NCBI RefSeq assembly: GCF_001742225.1
Contig: NZ_CP017075.1
Span: 1,922,001-1,986,000, forward strand
Direction: 5' to 3'
Length of the DNA: 64,000 bases
From: Novosphingobium resinovorum
GTDB taxonomy: Bacteria > Pseudomonadota > Alphaproteobacteria > Sphingomonadales > Sphingomonadaceae
Every line of letters begins with the position of its first letter. Positions within the stretch are counted from its first letter, which is position 1. Under the pieces are notes generated by a model. That model was given only the letters and a program-made list of their open reading frames with translations, searched no databases and had not been told where the DNA came from. Of the stretch, positions 19,783-28,040 are shown in pieces. The translations under genes and the position numbers were made by a program.

Positions 19783-20172
19783 ATGGGGGCTGCAAAGCTG
19801 TTCGGGCGCGTGGTGGCGCTGTCGCTGGTTGTGGGCATGGCTGCGCCGGTGCTTGCCGACGATCCGCGCGATCCGACCATGACACCAGAAGCGATCGCCC
19901 GTGATGCCGCGACGATCCGCCGCATGAACCGCGATCAGCTGGACTATGTGCGCCAGCGCGATGCCGGGTATGCGCAAGGCTGGCGCGATTACGATTCGGC
20001 GCGCGGGCGGCGGGATGTCGAGGACGAAGGCTACGCCGCCGATCGTCGCGACTACGATGACGCCCGCGCAGATTACGCCGAGGAGCGTCGCCGCTACGAG
20101 CGGGACATGCGCGAATGGCGTCAGGACGTCGCGGCCTGCCGGGCGGGGTATTACGACCATTGCACAAGGTAG
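19783..20172 (+). CDS. Periplasmic Arg/Asp/Tyr-rich small protein (paralogue 2)
   Basis: 129 residues with signal peptide ending at PVLA. The mature part is a charged, repeated heptad-like stretch (RDYDDARADYAEERRRYERD) ending in MREWRQDVAACRAGYYDHC, which matches the W...C...G...C ending of the preceding gene, so the two are likely diverged duplicates. Predicted exported coiled-coil-like protein; function unknown. Confidence 0.7.
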   Translation: MGAAKLFGRVVALSLVVGMAAPVLADDPRDPTMTPEAIARDAATIRRMNRDQLDYVRQRDAGYAQGWRDYDSARGRRDVEDEGYAADRRDYDDARADYAEERRRYERDMREWRQDVAACRAGYYDHCTR

Positions 20173-20250
20173 GACCGGTGCCGGTCTCGCTTGTGGATAG
20201 CCGCATCGCCCGCATTGGAGCACGGACGCTCGGGGGCTAGTCTGCCCGCC

Positions 20251-20838
20251 ATGCCCGGCCTCATCCGCAGCGCCCCCTTACGGAACATTGCCGTTCTGTC
20301 CCTCGTCGCCATGCTCGCGGCATGCGGCGGCGGGGTGAAGTACCGCCCCGTCAGCGACGTGCCCGTCCGCATCGGCCCTCCCTACAAGGTGCGCGGCGTA
20401 ACCTATACTCCCGCCGCGCAGCCCGGCTACGACATGCTCGGCTATGCGACGTGGTATGGTTCGGAAAGCGGCAACCAGGTGGCCAACGGAGAACGCTTCC
20501 GCCCCGGCTGGATCACCGCCGCGCACAAGACGCTGCCCCTGCCCGCTTATGTGGAAGTCACCTCGCTCGACACCGGCAGGCGCATCATCGTGCGTATCAA
20601 CGACCGCGGCCCGTATGGCGAGAGCGCGCGCATCATCGACCTTTCGCGCGGCGCAGCGGAGGAGCTGGGCATCCGCACGCAGGGCAAGGCGGCGGTGCGG
20701 GTCCGCGCCATCGAGCCCGACGAGAAGGACCGCGCCGCGCTGCGCAAGGGCAAGACCGCCAGGTCGCTCGCCCCGGTCCCGGCCCGCACGCTGTCCAATC
20801 TGCAGGAACAGTTCGCGCGCGGCGTCGGCACGCGCTGA
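20251..20838 (+). CDS. rlpA: RlpA family lipoprotein, septal ring lytic transglycosylase
   Basis: A 195-residue outer membrane lipoprotein: signal peptide with lipobox LAAC followed by Gly-rich spacer. The DPBB domain shows LGYATWYGSESGNQVANGE, ITAAHKTLPLPAYVEVTS, VRINDRGPYGESARIIDLS and LGIRTQGKAAVRV. RlpA cleaves peptidoglycan lacking stem peptides and localises to the septum. There is no SPOR domain, unlike E. coli RlpA. The ATG at 20251 gives the lipoprotein signal; the frame is open further upstream but without a sensible signal. The related protein at 10327-10815 lacks the lipobox. Confidence 0.88.
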   Translation: MPGLIRSAPLRNIAVLSLVAMLAACGGGVKYRPVSDVPVRIGPPYKVRGVTYTPAAQPGYDMLGYATWYGSESGNQVANGERFRPGWITAAHKTLPLPAYVEVTSLDTGRRIIVRINDRGPYGESARIIDLSRGAAEELGIRTQGKAAVRVRAIEPDEKDRAALRKGKTARSLAPVPARTLSNLQEQFARGVGTR

Positions 20839-20884
20839 GGGAACCGGACGCAAGCGCTGCGCGTTATCTCTCCAAAGGAGAGAG

Positions 20885-21046
20885 ATGATGACTTCAGGCG
20901 CCGAAATTCCGTTCCGTCGCAGCCGTTTCGCCCGTGGCACGGGATCGCTGCTGTTCGACCGCCAGCGCGAGATGCACCAGCGCGAGGCGGAAAAGCGCGA
21001 AGAGCCCATGCGCATCTGGTCGAAGGGCCACTTCGTCGAAAGCTGA
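20885..21046 (+). CDS. 53-residue charged protein of unknown function
   Basis: A short frame (MMTSGAEIPFRRSRFARGTG then SLLFDRQREMHQREAEKREE) with a strong AAAGGAG just before two adjacent ATGs (20885 and 20888). It has a helical Glu/Arg-rich C-terminal half and ends IWSKGHFVES. No membrane segment or known domain. It is the only frame in the gap, converges with btuD and ends 3 bp from it. Confidence 0.6.
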   Translation: MMTSGAEIPFRRSRFARGTGSLLFDRQREMHQREAEKREEPMRIWSKGHFVES

Positions 21047-21049
21047 CGC

Positions 21050-21796
21050 TCACCCCAGCGAAAGCGCACGCGCTCCCGGTTCGCCCAACCAGCGGGCCGG
21101 ACAGCCCCAAACGTTCCGGATGACGTCTTCGGACAAGGCGTGGCCGGGCTCTCCGTCAGCAGCGATCCTTCCCTCGTGCAGCACCATGACGCGATCGGCG
21201 TAGTTCATCGCGGTTGCCAGGTCGTGCAGGACCAGCACCACGCCGCGGCCCTGGCGGCCTTGCTCGCGCAGGCGCCCCATCAATGCGAGCGCATGGCCGA
21301 GATCGAGATTGGCCAGCGGCTCGTCCGCCAGCAGCCAGGCCGGGCCAGTCGCCAGCACCCGCGCCATCAGCGCCCTCGCCCGCTCACCTCCCGACAACTG
21401 CGAGACGGGCCGTTTTCGGAATGCCTCGAGGTCCATCGTCGCGATCGCGGCATCGATCGCGGTCCGCCCACCGCCCGTACCTGTATCCTGCCAGGGCAGG
21501 CGGCCGAGCCCGACCAGCACTTCGACCGTGACGTCCCACGCCACTTCGGGGCTTTGCGGAAGATAGCCGATGCACTGCGCGCGTTCCCGCGGCGGCACCG
21601 CATGCATCACTCGCCCGCCCAGCGCGGCAACGCCGGTATCGGGCTCCACCAGTCCCGCCAGGCAGGACAGCAGCGTCGACTTGCCCGCGCCGTTCGGTCC
21701 GCAGATCGCAGTGACTTCCCCCGCATGGATGGTCATCGTCAGGTCGCGCAGCCGTCCCGCGATGCCGAGCCCCACCGTGTTCAGCGTCCCGGTCAT
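21050..21796 (-). CDS. btuD: Vitamin B12 ABC transporter ATP-binding protein
   Basis: A 248-residue ABC ATPase. Walker A ICGPNGAGKSTLLSCLAG, signature QLSGGERARALMARVLA, Walker B WLLADEPLANLDL and the H-loop VLVLHDL are all present. The family is FecE/BtuD/HmuV; the assignment to B12 rests on the operon behind btuB and the cobalamin riboswitch. It powers the inner membrane permease encoded just upstream, with which it overlaps by ATGA. The last gene of the operon. Confidence 0.85.
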   Translation of the reverse strand: MTGTLNTVGLGIAGRLRDLTMTIHAGEVTAICGPNGAGKSTLLSCLAGLVEPDTGVAALGGRVMHAVPPRERAQCIGYLPQSPEVAWDVTVEVLVGLGRLPWQDTGTGGGRTAIDAAIATMDLEAFRKRPVSQLSGGERARALMARVLATGPAWLLADEPLANLDLGHALALMGRLREQGRQGRGVVLVLHDLATAMNYADRVMVLHEGRIAADGEPGHALSEDVIRNVWGCPARWLGEPGARALSLG

Positions 21797-22758
21797 GCCA
21801 GCCCCCGCCGCATGCGCAGCAGCAGCGCAAGGAAGAACGGCGCTCCGATCAGAGCCAGCGCAATCCCCAGCCGCAACTCTCCGCCCGCAAGCGGGAGGAC
21901 GCGGCAGCCGGCATCGGCAACGAGCAGCAGGAGTGCCCCCGCCAGCGCGCTCGGCACCAGCAGCGAGGACGGCCGCCGGTCGGTCAGCGGCCGGACGAGA
22001 TGCGGCACCATCAGTCCGACGAAGCCGATCACACCCGCCACCGCAACCGCCGCGCCCACCGTCAGGCCCACGCCCGCGATCATCAGCGCCTGTTGCCGCC
22101 TCGGCTCGAAGCCCAGCGAACGGGCCGCCGCCTCGCCCAGTGTGAGCGCGTCGAGCCCCCGCCCGGCCGCCAGCAGTACGCCGAGTCCCAGCAGCGTCAA
22201 CGGCCCGGCAATGACGACCTCGCGCCACGAACGGTCGGCCAGCGCGCCCATCAGCCAGGTCACGATCTCGCTCATCGCGAACGGCGTGGGCGAAAGGCTG
22301 ATCGCAAGGCTCGTCAGCGCCCCCGCCAGGCTGGAGATCATCAGCCCCGCCATCGTGAACAGTGCGACGCCCGCCTCACGCCCCGCGATCAACGCCAGCA
22401 GCGCCATCGCCCCGCCCGCGCCGACGAGAGCGAAGACCGGCAGCAGCCAGACCGACGCGGCATAGCCGGTCCAGAAGCTCAGCACTGCACCCAGCGCCGC
22501 GCCCGGCGCGATGCCGAACAGGCCCGGATCGGCGAGCGGATTGCGCAAGTAGCCCTGCATCGCCGCCCCCGCCCCGCCAAGTCCGGCGCCGACGATCAGC
22601 GCCAGCAACGCGCGCGGCAGGCGCAAGTACAGCAGGATAACCGAGGCATTGTGCGTGTCGGACGCAAAGGGATCGATCCACACTCGCCCCGCCAGCAGCG
22701 ACAGCGGCACGGCGAGCGCGAGCAGGACGACGAGGATCGGAATCAGGCGGCAGTTCAT
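21793..22758 (-). CDS. btuC: Vitamin B12 ABC transporter permease
   Basis: A 321-residue FecCD/BtuC family permease with about nine or ten hydrophobic segments. Family marks: LRLPRALLALIVGAGLGGAG, MQGYLRNPLADPGLFGIAPG near the N-terminus and VAGVIGFVGLMVPHLVR before the last segments, which form the ATPase-coupling region. Its start codon overlaps the stop of btuF by ATGA and its end overlaps btuD in the same way, so the three are translationally coupled. Substrate inferred from the riboswitch. Confidence 0.87.
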   Translation of the reverse strand: MNCRLIPILVVLLALAVPLSLLAGRVWIDPFASDTHNASVILLYLRLPRALLALIVGAGLGGAGAAMQGYLRNPLADPGLFGIAPGAALGAVLSFWTGYAASVWLLPVFALVGAGGAMALLALIAGREAGVALFTMAGLMISSLAGALTSLAISLSPTPFAMSEIVTWLMGALADRSWREVVIAGPLTLLGLGVLLAAGRGLDALTLGEAAARSLGFEPRRQQALMIAGVGLTVGAAVAVAGVIGFVGLMVPHLVRPLTDRRPSSLLVPSALAGALLLLVADAGCRVLPLAGGELRLGIALALIGAPFFLALLLRMRRGLA

Positions 22759-23768
22759 GGATGAAGGTCTGCCGTTGTGCCGGGTGCTTCGACAAGCTCA
22801 GCATGAGCGGAGCTTGTGCGATTCCCCTCATCCCCGCTCACCCTGAGCTTGTCGAAGGGCCCGAGATGACCTCGGGACCTGGGGTTATCGAGAGATCGCC
22901 GCACTTGCGCGAACCGCGCCAGTGCCTTGGGCACGGTCGGCCCGCCGCACCAGATCAACGAACGGTCGAGCGGCGCGCGGATCATGCCCCGGACTTTGGC
23001 GAGAGCGGGATGACGCAGCATCCGGTCCTCCTCGCCGGCGGGCGAACCCACGGTGAAGACCACGCGCGGCGGATCGGCCACCACGCGTTCCAGCGGCAGG
23101 TAATCGGCCTGGGCAAGCCCGCGCGCGGCAGCGGCGTTGGCGAAGCCGGCGCGGCGCATGAGATCGGCGATCAGCGTGTGGTCGCCTGCGACGATGCCCC
23201 CGGATTCCCACAGCAGCGCCTGCACCGGCCGCACGCCGGTCGGCGGCTTGGCACGGGCGACGGCAGCCTCCATCCGCCCGGCCAGTTCCTCCCCTTCCGA
23301 ACGATTGCCCGCCAGCTTCGCCAGCCGCCGCACTTGCGCGAGCGCTTCGGGAAGGTCGGCGGGAAGCGGCTCGAGCACGACCTCCAGCCCCATGTCGCGC
23401 AGGGCCTGCGCGGTGGCCGGCGGCGTGTAGCTGCTCGCCACCACGACATCGGGTTCCAGCGCGACGACATCCTCCACCGCATCCGACACTTCGGCGAACT
23501 GCGCGGCGCGGGCGAGATCCATCGAACTGGCCGAGGGATCGTGGCTGTAGTGGGAGATCGCCAGCAGTTGCCCCGGCGACGTCACCTCCGCCAGCACCGC
23601 ATCGGTGCAGGGGTTGAGCGAAACGATGCGCGGCCGCACCGATCCCTCGACCGGCGGGTCCGACCAGGGTTGGCAGGCGGCGAGCGTCAGGAGCAGCGGG
23701 GTAACGGCAAGCCACCCGAAGCCCGCTTGCGCTCCCCCTCCCTCGTCATTGCGAGCGCAGCGAAGCAA
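22755..23768 (-). CDS. btuF: Vitamin B12 periplasmic binding protein, ends rewritten by repeats
   Basis: A 337-residue lipoprotein-type binding protein of the BtuF/FhuD class: lipobox LTLAAC, then RIVSLNPCTDAVLAEV, ISHYSHDPSASS, DVVALEPDVVVASSYTPPAT and a helical backbone in the middle. It delivers cobalamin to BtuCD. No ATG or GTG lies in frame before the signal peptide; the only near start is TTG at 23768, inside the left-hand arm of the family B palindrome. The C-terminal 37 residues (from GHLGPFDKLRVSGDEG on) are translated family A repeat, yet the stop still overlaps the btuC ATG. Both ends therefore look remodelled by repeat insertion. The start is uncertain. Confidence 0.8.
   Translation of the reverse strand: MLRCARNDEGGGAQAGFGWLAVTPLLLTLAACQPWSDPPVEGSVRPRIVSLNPCTDAVLAEVTSPGQLLAISHYSHDPSASSMDLARAAQFAEVSDAVEDVVALEPDVVVASSYTPPATAQALRDMGLEVVLEPLPADLPEALAQVRRLAKLAGNRSEGEELAGRMEAAVARAKPPTGVRPVQALLWESGGIVAGDHTLIADLMRRAGFANAAAARGLAQADYLPLERVVADPPRVVFTVGSPAGEEDRMLRHPALAKVRGMIRAPLDRSLIWCGGPTVPKALARFAQVRRSLDNPRSRGHLGPFDKLRVSGDEGNRTSSAHAELVEAPGTTADLHP
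22787..22858. repeat. Family A repeat inside the 3' end of btuF
   Basis: CTTCGACAAGCTCAGCATGA... (22787 on) faces CCGCTCACCCTGAGCTTGTC... (22833-22858). It encodes the last residues of BtuF. Next to it CCGAG...CTCGG (22861-22875) makes a further small hairpin. Confidence 0.85.
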
Positions 23769-23822
23769 TCCAGCGCGGTTTACGCGCCCCTGGATTGCTT
23801 CGCTGCGCTCGCAATGACGAGG
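23741..23822. repeat. Family B palindrome, perfect 33-bp arms
   Basis: Arms 23741-23773 and 23790-23822 are exact reverse complements (core CATTGCGAGCGCAGCGAAGC) around a 16-base loop. It lies between btuB and btuF and includes the putative btuF start codon. Confidence 0.95.
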
Positions 23823-23846
23823 GGTCAGGGAAATATCGCGAGGAGG

Positions 23847-23888
23847 GCGGTCCACGGCCAGCGGTCCCGGAACAAGTCCGGGACGACG
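23847..23888. repeat. Family C repeat, half copy
   Basis: The right half of family C (GGCGGTCCACGGCCAGCGGT then CCCGGAACAAGTCCGGGACG), without its left half. Placed between family B and the btuB stop. Confidence 0.8.
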
Positions 23889-23911
23889 CCTGCCGGGAAC
23901 CGCCCTTTCGC

Positions 23912-25774
23912 TCACATCTTCACGCGGATGCCGGCATAGGCCGAGCGCCCCGGCGTGCCGTACGTGCGCACCACTTCGTAATGCTCGTCGAACAGGTTCT
24001 CGACGCGGCCATAGACCTCGACATTGTGCGTCACCGCGAAGGCGCCGCGCAGGCCCACGACTACGTTGCCGCCGACGTACTGCGCGTTCGCGGTATCGTC
24101 GTAGCGCCCGCCGCCGACGCGCAGGTCCGCGCCCAGCTTCAGGCCGACCGCCCACGCCTTGTCGATGCTGGCGTAGAGGTTGCTCTTCGGACGACGCGCG
24201 AGCTGCGCGCCGGTGTCCTCGTTGACGGCGTCGAGGTAGGTATAGGCGAGGTTCACGTCGAAGCCCTGCCAGTCGGTCACCTGCATCCCCAGTTCCACAC
24301 CCTGCGCCCGCGACCGGCCGACATTGTAGTAATTGAAGTTCGCAAGGTCGTAGTCGATCAGGTTCTTCGTCTTGCGATCGAAGTAGGTCACCGTGAAGCG
24401 GCCGGTCCCTTCGGCGAAAGGCTGCTCCAGCCCCACATCCCAGCTCTTCGACGTTTCGGGATCGAGCGCGCGGAAGCCCGCGTTGGTGTAGAGCTGGTAG
24501 AGCGACGGCGCCTTGAAGCCCTCGCCGTAGCTGGCCCGCAGGACCGGGGCGCTGTCACCGCCGCCGATCACCCAGGCGCCGTTGGCGGCGAAGGTCGTGC
24601 GGTCGCCGAAGTCCGAGTTGTCGTCGTAGCGCAGGCCGCCGTTCAGCGTCAGGCCGGCGAACGGACGCAGCGTCAGGTTGCCGAACAAGCTGTCGATGGT
24701 GGTCGAATCCTTCGAGCCGTAATTGTCGTCGAACTTCTGCTTCTCGGTCTCGCCGCCGACCAGCACGCTGGCCTCCTCTATGGGTGCGAAGCTGACCTGG
24801 CCCTCGAAGCGCTCGGTGCGGCCGTTGGTGGTGTAGGGGCCGAACACCGCGTCATCGGAGATGCGGCGCGTGTCGTTGATGCCATAGCCGACGCGCGCGT
24901 TCAGCCTTCCGTCGAGGCCCGCATAGCGCAGGTTCGCATAGCCCAGCGTATCGCGCTTCATCCCGACGTTGAGGGCATCGGCACCGGTGTTGTCGTAGTC
25001 GTAGTTCGCCTTGGTGTAGAACCCGCCCGCATCGGCCGAGAGGCCCGGCGCGAACTCGATCGAGGCGCGGGCATTGGCGCTCTTGCTCTCGAAGCCGTCC
25101 TTCTCGGTGGCGCCGCGGCGCTCGTTGAAGGCCGAGAAGCCGTCGCCCTTGAGCCAGTTGCCGCCCAGCGTCAGCCCGACCGGGCCGACGAGACCCGCCG
25201 CCGAGACACTCGCCTGCTTGCGGTCGCGCCAGCCATACTCGGCTTGGCCGCGCGCGGTCCACTGCTCGGTCGGGCGGGCGGTGATGAAGTTGATGACGCC
25301 GCCCACCGCGCGGCTGCCCCACAGCACGCCCGAGGAACCGCGCACGACCTCGACACGGTCGAACTGGCCGATCGGCAGCGCGCCGAAGTCGAAGCCGCCG
25401 CCGACGTCGCCGGGATCGTTGATGCGCACACCGTCGATCAGCACCAGCGACTGCGCGTTCTCGGCGCCGCGCACGAAGACGCTCGCGGGCTGGCCGAAAC
25501 CGCCCGACTGCACGGTCGAGATGCCGGGGATGCGGGCAAGCACGTCAGTGGCGGTGGTCGCTTGCGTGCGCTCGATCTGGTCGCGGGTGACGACGCTGAC
25601 GGACTGGCCGACCTGGGTGATCGGCGTCGGCTCACGGGTCGCGGTGACGGTGATGTCGGTGCGCGCCATCGCACGGTCGCCCGCCGCCATTTGCTCGCCG
25701 ATCGCAACCGCGTCCTGCGCCATCGCGGGGGTGCTCACGGCAAGCGCGGTGCCGAGCAAAAACAGATACTTCAT
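23912..25774 (-). CDS. btuB: TonB-dependent vitamin B12 receptor
   Basis: A 620-residue outer membrane receptor. A signal peptide (ending STPAMA) and a TonB-box-like ITVTATREPTP lead into the plug (QSVSVVTRDQIERTQATTAT, VLIDGVRINDPGD, GSSGVLWGSRAVGGVINF), then a 22-strand barrel ending in GIRVKM. The C-terminal GRVENLFDEHYEVVRTYGTP is the usual receptor signature. It imports cobalamin with TonB energy. GGAGGACAT precedes the ATG and a cobalamin riboswitch lies upstream, which together with btuFCD downstream makes the B12 assignment firm. Confidence 0.93.
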   Translation of the reverse strand: MKYLFLLGTALAVSTPAMAQDAVAIGEQMAAGDRAMARTDITVTATREPTPITQVGQSVSVVTRDQIERTQATTATDVLARIPGISTVQSGGFGQPASVFVRGAENAQSLVLIDGVRINDPGDVGGGFDFGALPIGQFDRVEVVRGSSGVLWGSRAVGGVINFITARPTEQWTARGQAEYGWRDRKQASVSAAGLVGPVGLTLGGNWLKGDGFSAFNERRGATEKDGFESKSANARASIEFAPGLSADAGGFYTKANYDYDNTGADALNVGMKRDTLGYANLRYAGLDGRLNARVGYGINDTRRISDDAVFGPYTTNGRTERFEGQVSFAPIEEASVLVGGETEKQKFDDNYGSKDSTTIDSLFGNLTLRPFAGLTLNGGLRYDDNSDFGDRTTFAANGAWVIGGGDSAPVLRASYGEGFKAPSLYQLYTNAGFRALDPETSKSWDVGLEQPFAEGTGRFTVTYFDRKTKNLIDYDLANFNYYNVGRSRAQGVELGMQVTDWQGFDVNLAYTYLDAVNEDTGAQLARRPKSNLYASIDKAWAVGLKLGADLRVGGGRYDDTANAQYVGGNVVVGLRGAFAVTHNVEVYGRVENLFDEHYEVVRTYGTPGRSAYAGIRVKM

Positions 25775-25889
25775 ATGTCCTCCGAACCTTTGAACGTGCT
25801 TGTGCCGTTCACGGCGGAGGCATGCGCGCCTTCCTCATGGCGCGTCACACTCGCTGCACCCGGAAGAACCCCGTCCGGCTGCGGAACGA

Positions 25890-26066
25890 CCGTCTCGGGC
25901 AGGTCTCCTGGCTCCCGGATCGTCAGTCGCGCCATCCGCCTTCCCGGCCCTCATACGGGCCAGTGGCATGGTGGAGGCGGCCTCCCCGGTCACAGTTGCG
26001 GGGGCAGCGCCGGTATTCGCACCCGGCTTCCCTCTTAGGCCCTTGCGGGCAACCCATGACGTAACC
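25890..26066 (-). promoter_or_regulatory. Cobalamin riboswitch controlling btuBFCD
   Basis: On the minus strand the conserved elements occur in order: GGGAAGCCGGGTGCGAATAC, CGGCGCTGCCCCCGCAACTG, the GCCACTG...GGGAAGGCGGATGG segment and the B12 box AGCCAGGAGACCTGCC (about 25899-25915). Together they are the aptamer of the AdoCbl riboswitch. It stands 115 bases before btuB, so B12 should reduce expression. Exact ends are estimated. The 25775-25889 stretch would hold the expression platform. Confidence 0.93.
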
Positions 26067-26103
26067 GCGCGGATAGTGCGGCATACAGGGGTTGGCAAGC
26101 ATT

Positions 26104-26223
26104 CGTCGTCCCGGACTCGATCCGGGGCCGGTGGCGGTCTTTAGGCGCGAGCCATGGGCAAGGCGCCACGCCGCAAGGGCGGCCGTTCACGGCCAGCGGT
26201 CCCGGATCAAGTCCGGGACGACG
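26104..26223. repeat. Family C repeat, full copy
   Basis: Outer arms CGTCGTCCCGGACTCGATCC... (26104-26126) and their reverse complement (26201-26223) match with one mismatch. The inner part includes CCGGTGGCGGTCTTTAG and GGCCGTTCACGGCCAGCGG. Other copies are at 43988 and, halved, at 23847. The stretch from 26224 to the next gene shows nothing else recognisable. Confidence 0.88.
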
Positions 26224-26359
26224 AGGCGCAGCCAAATCTTAAGCCCTTAAGCGTACAGAGCGTGGCTGTACCGCAACGGGACGGCCCGGAATGCCCGGAT
26301 GCGCGCGCACCGGGCACAGGCTAGGCCGGTGCTGCCGAATTGCGGCCGAAAGGAACCGA

Positions 26360-27538
26360 GTGAGCCCTGCCCCTTCCATTCCCGGACCAGACGCCGCCCC
26401 GGCGCCGGTGATGGATTCGCAAGGCGCTCCGTTCGAACGCCCGCGCGATTTCGTCGGCCGCTATCCGCGCCGCGCCCGCGGTGTCGGCCACCGCCCGGTC
26501 GTCCTGCGCCGCCGCTGGACTTTCGCCGTGACCGCGCTCGCCGCCGTCGCCCTTCCCGCCTTCGCCGCGCCGGAAGGCTGGGACAGCTTCGCCATCGCCG
26601 ACGCCGCCTCGCAAGGCGCCGAAGCACTGCCCATGCCGTTCGAGCAGGCAGGCGCCAGCTTCCCCGGTTCGGCCTTCTATTACCTCGAAGCCGAGAAGGC
26701 CCCGCTTCAGGTCGGCGAAGGCATCCGCTCCGACGCCGACGACAGCGTCTCCGGCCCGCTGGCTACCGCGCGGCCGATCTACATCGACAACTCCGGCGTC
26801 GACCGCACCCGCGCGCTGCAGTGCATGACTGCCGCGATCTACTACGAAGCCGCGAGCGAGCCCGATGCGGGCCAGCGCGCGGTGGCGCAGGTCGTGCTCA
26901 ACCGCATGGCCCACCCGGCTTATCCCAAGACCGTCTGCGGCGTCGTCTACGAGGGGTCGGAACGTTCGACAGGCTGCCAGTTCTCGTTCACCTGCGACGG
27001 CTCGCTCGCCCGTCGCCCGCAGCGCATGTTCTGGGACCGCGCCGAAAACGTCGCGCGCCAGGCGCTGGCAGGCTACGTCTACACGCCGATCGGCCTCGCC
27101 ACGCATTATCATACTGTCCAGGTGCACCCCTACTGGGCGCCGAGCCTGCAGTACCTTTCCACCATCGGCGCGCACCGCTTCTACGCGCTGCGCGGCGCGG
27201 CGGGCAGCGCGGCGACGTTCCGCTTCGCCTACCTCGGCGGCGAGCCGATGGCCGCTCCGCATCGCCATGACGACAGCGCCGATGCCGCCGCTGCAGCAGC
27301 GGCGCTCGACCCGCTCGCCGTCCAGCGCGCATTCGGCACGGCCCAGCCCGTGAAGGCAGAGCCGGTCGCGCAGGCAACCAGCCCGACCATGCCCATCCAG
27401 CCCAGCCCCGCCTATTCCAGCGAAGTGCAGCAGCGCGGCGGGGATTCGCTCTATACCGCCCGGAATCTGCCGGGTTCGCAGGGCATCAAGGCCGAGTACG
27501 CAAACTCCGGCCGCTGGATCACCCAGCCCGCAAATTGA
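26360..27538 (+). CDS. SleB/hydrolase_2-family cell wall hydrolase
   Basis: 392 residues. A long basic cytoplasmic start (PRDFVGRYPRRARGVGHRPV) leads into a membrane anchor or signal (FAVTALAAVALPAFA). The catalytic domain (about 140-270) carries the SleB signature QCMTAAIYYEAASEPDAGQR, AVAQVVLNRMAHPAYPKTVC and CQFSFTCDGSLARR, with the Glu in YYEA the likely catalytic acid. It should cut the glycan strands of peptidoglycan in the periplasm. An Ala/Pro-rich tail follows. GTG at 26360 is used because AAAGGA stands just before it; an upstream in-frame ATG has none. Its substrate in this non-sporing genus is not known. Confidence 0.87.
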   Translation: MSPAPSIPGPDAAPAPVMDSQGAPFERPRDFVGRYPRRARGVGHRPVVLRRRWTFAVTALAAVALPAFAAPEGWDSFAIADAASQGAEALPMPFEQAGASFPGSAFYYLEAEKAPLQVGEGIRSDADDSVSGPLATARPIYIDNSGVDRTRALQCMTAAIYYEAASEPDAGQRAVAQVVLNRMAHPAYPKTVCGVVYEGSERSTGCQFSFTCDGSLARRPQRMFWDRAENVARQALAGYVYTPIGLATHYHTVQVHPYWAPSLQYLSTIGAHRFYALRGAAGSAATFRFAYLGGEPMAAPHRHDDSADAAAAAAALDPLAVQRAFGTAQPVKAEPVAQATSPTMPIQPSPAYSSEVQQRGGDSLYTARNLPGSQGIKAEYANSGRWITQPAN

Positions 27539-27688
27539 AGATAATCGATTGCAACGGAGGCACCCGGGGAATGTCCCTAGGTGGTATCGTCAAGACTTGA
27601 GAAACCACGTCCCTGCATGATGGGTTCATCGCTGCCGGGGTAGAGGGTTGATCCGTCGACACCCACCAAGAAGAGAGACTATCCGCCC

Positions 27689-28033
27689 ATGACCATCCGC
27701 TTCGCCGCCGCCATGAACGGGACGATGCCGGCCATTGCCGGAGTGCTCTGCACCGGCGCGCCGCTGGGCGCGGTCAACGACAACGGCCCCCTTCTCCCGC
27801 GCCCTAGCCTGCGCTCCATCGAGAGCAAGCCTGCCGCCGAGATCGACGCCGGCATTGCCGAAGCCCTCATGCATTTCGCACGCCACGGCCTCTCCGCCGC
27901 CGAACAGGCCCGCGTCGAGGCCGAGGCCGCCCATGAACGCGGCGACACCGCCGCACGCGCCCGCTGGCTGAGCATATGCCGCCACCTCGACCGCCGCATG
28001 GCCGCCGCTCTGGCCAAGCGCCTCGCGAGTTGA
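27689..28033 (+). CDS. Small helical protein of unknown function
   Basis: 114 residues, no signal peptide or membrane segment evident (MTIRFAAAMNGTMPAIAGVL is mildly hydrophobic). The C-terminal 65 residues look like a helical bundle rich in Ala, Arg and Glu: EIDAGIAEALMHFARHGLSA, RWLSICRHLDRRMAAALAK. An AGAGAG stretch precedes the start. Similar short proteins occur in sphingomonads without assigned function. Confidence 0.65.
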   Translation: MTIRFAAAMNGTMPAIAGVLCTGAPLGAVNDNGPLLPRPSLRSIESKPAAEIDAGIAEALMHFARHGLSAAEQARVEAEAAHERGDTAARARWLSICRHLDRRMAAALAKRLAS

Positions 28034-28040
28034 ACGCCTA

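Noticed and set aside
25800..26144. Short plus-strand frames over the riboswitch
   Set aside because: They lie on the opposite strand of a clear cobalamin aptamer and have no ribosome site.
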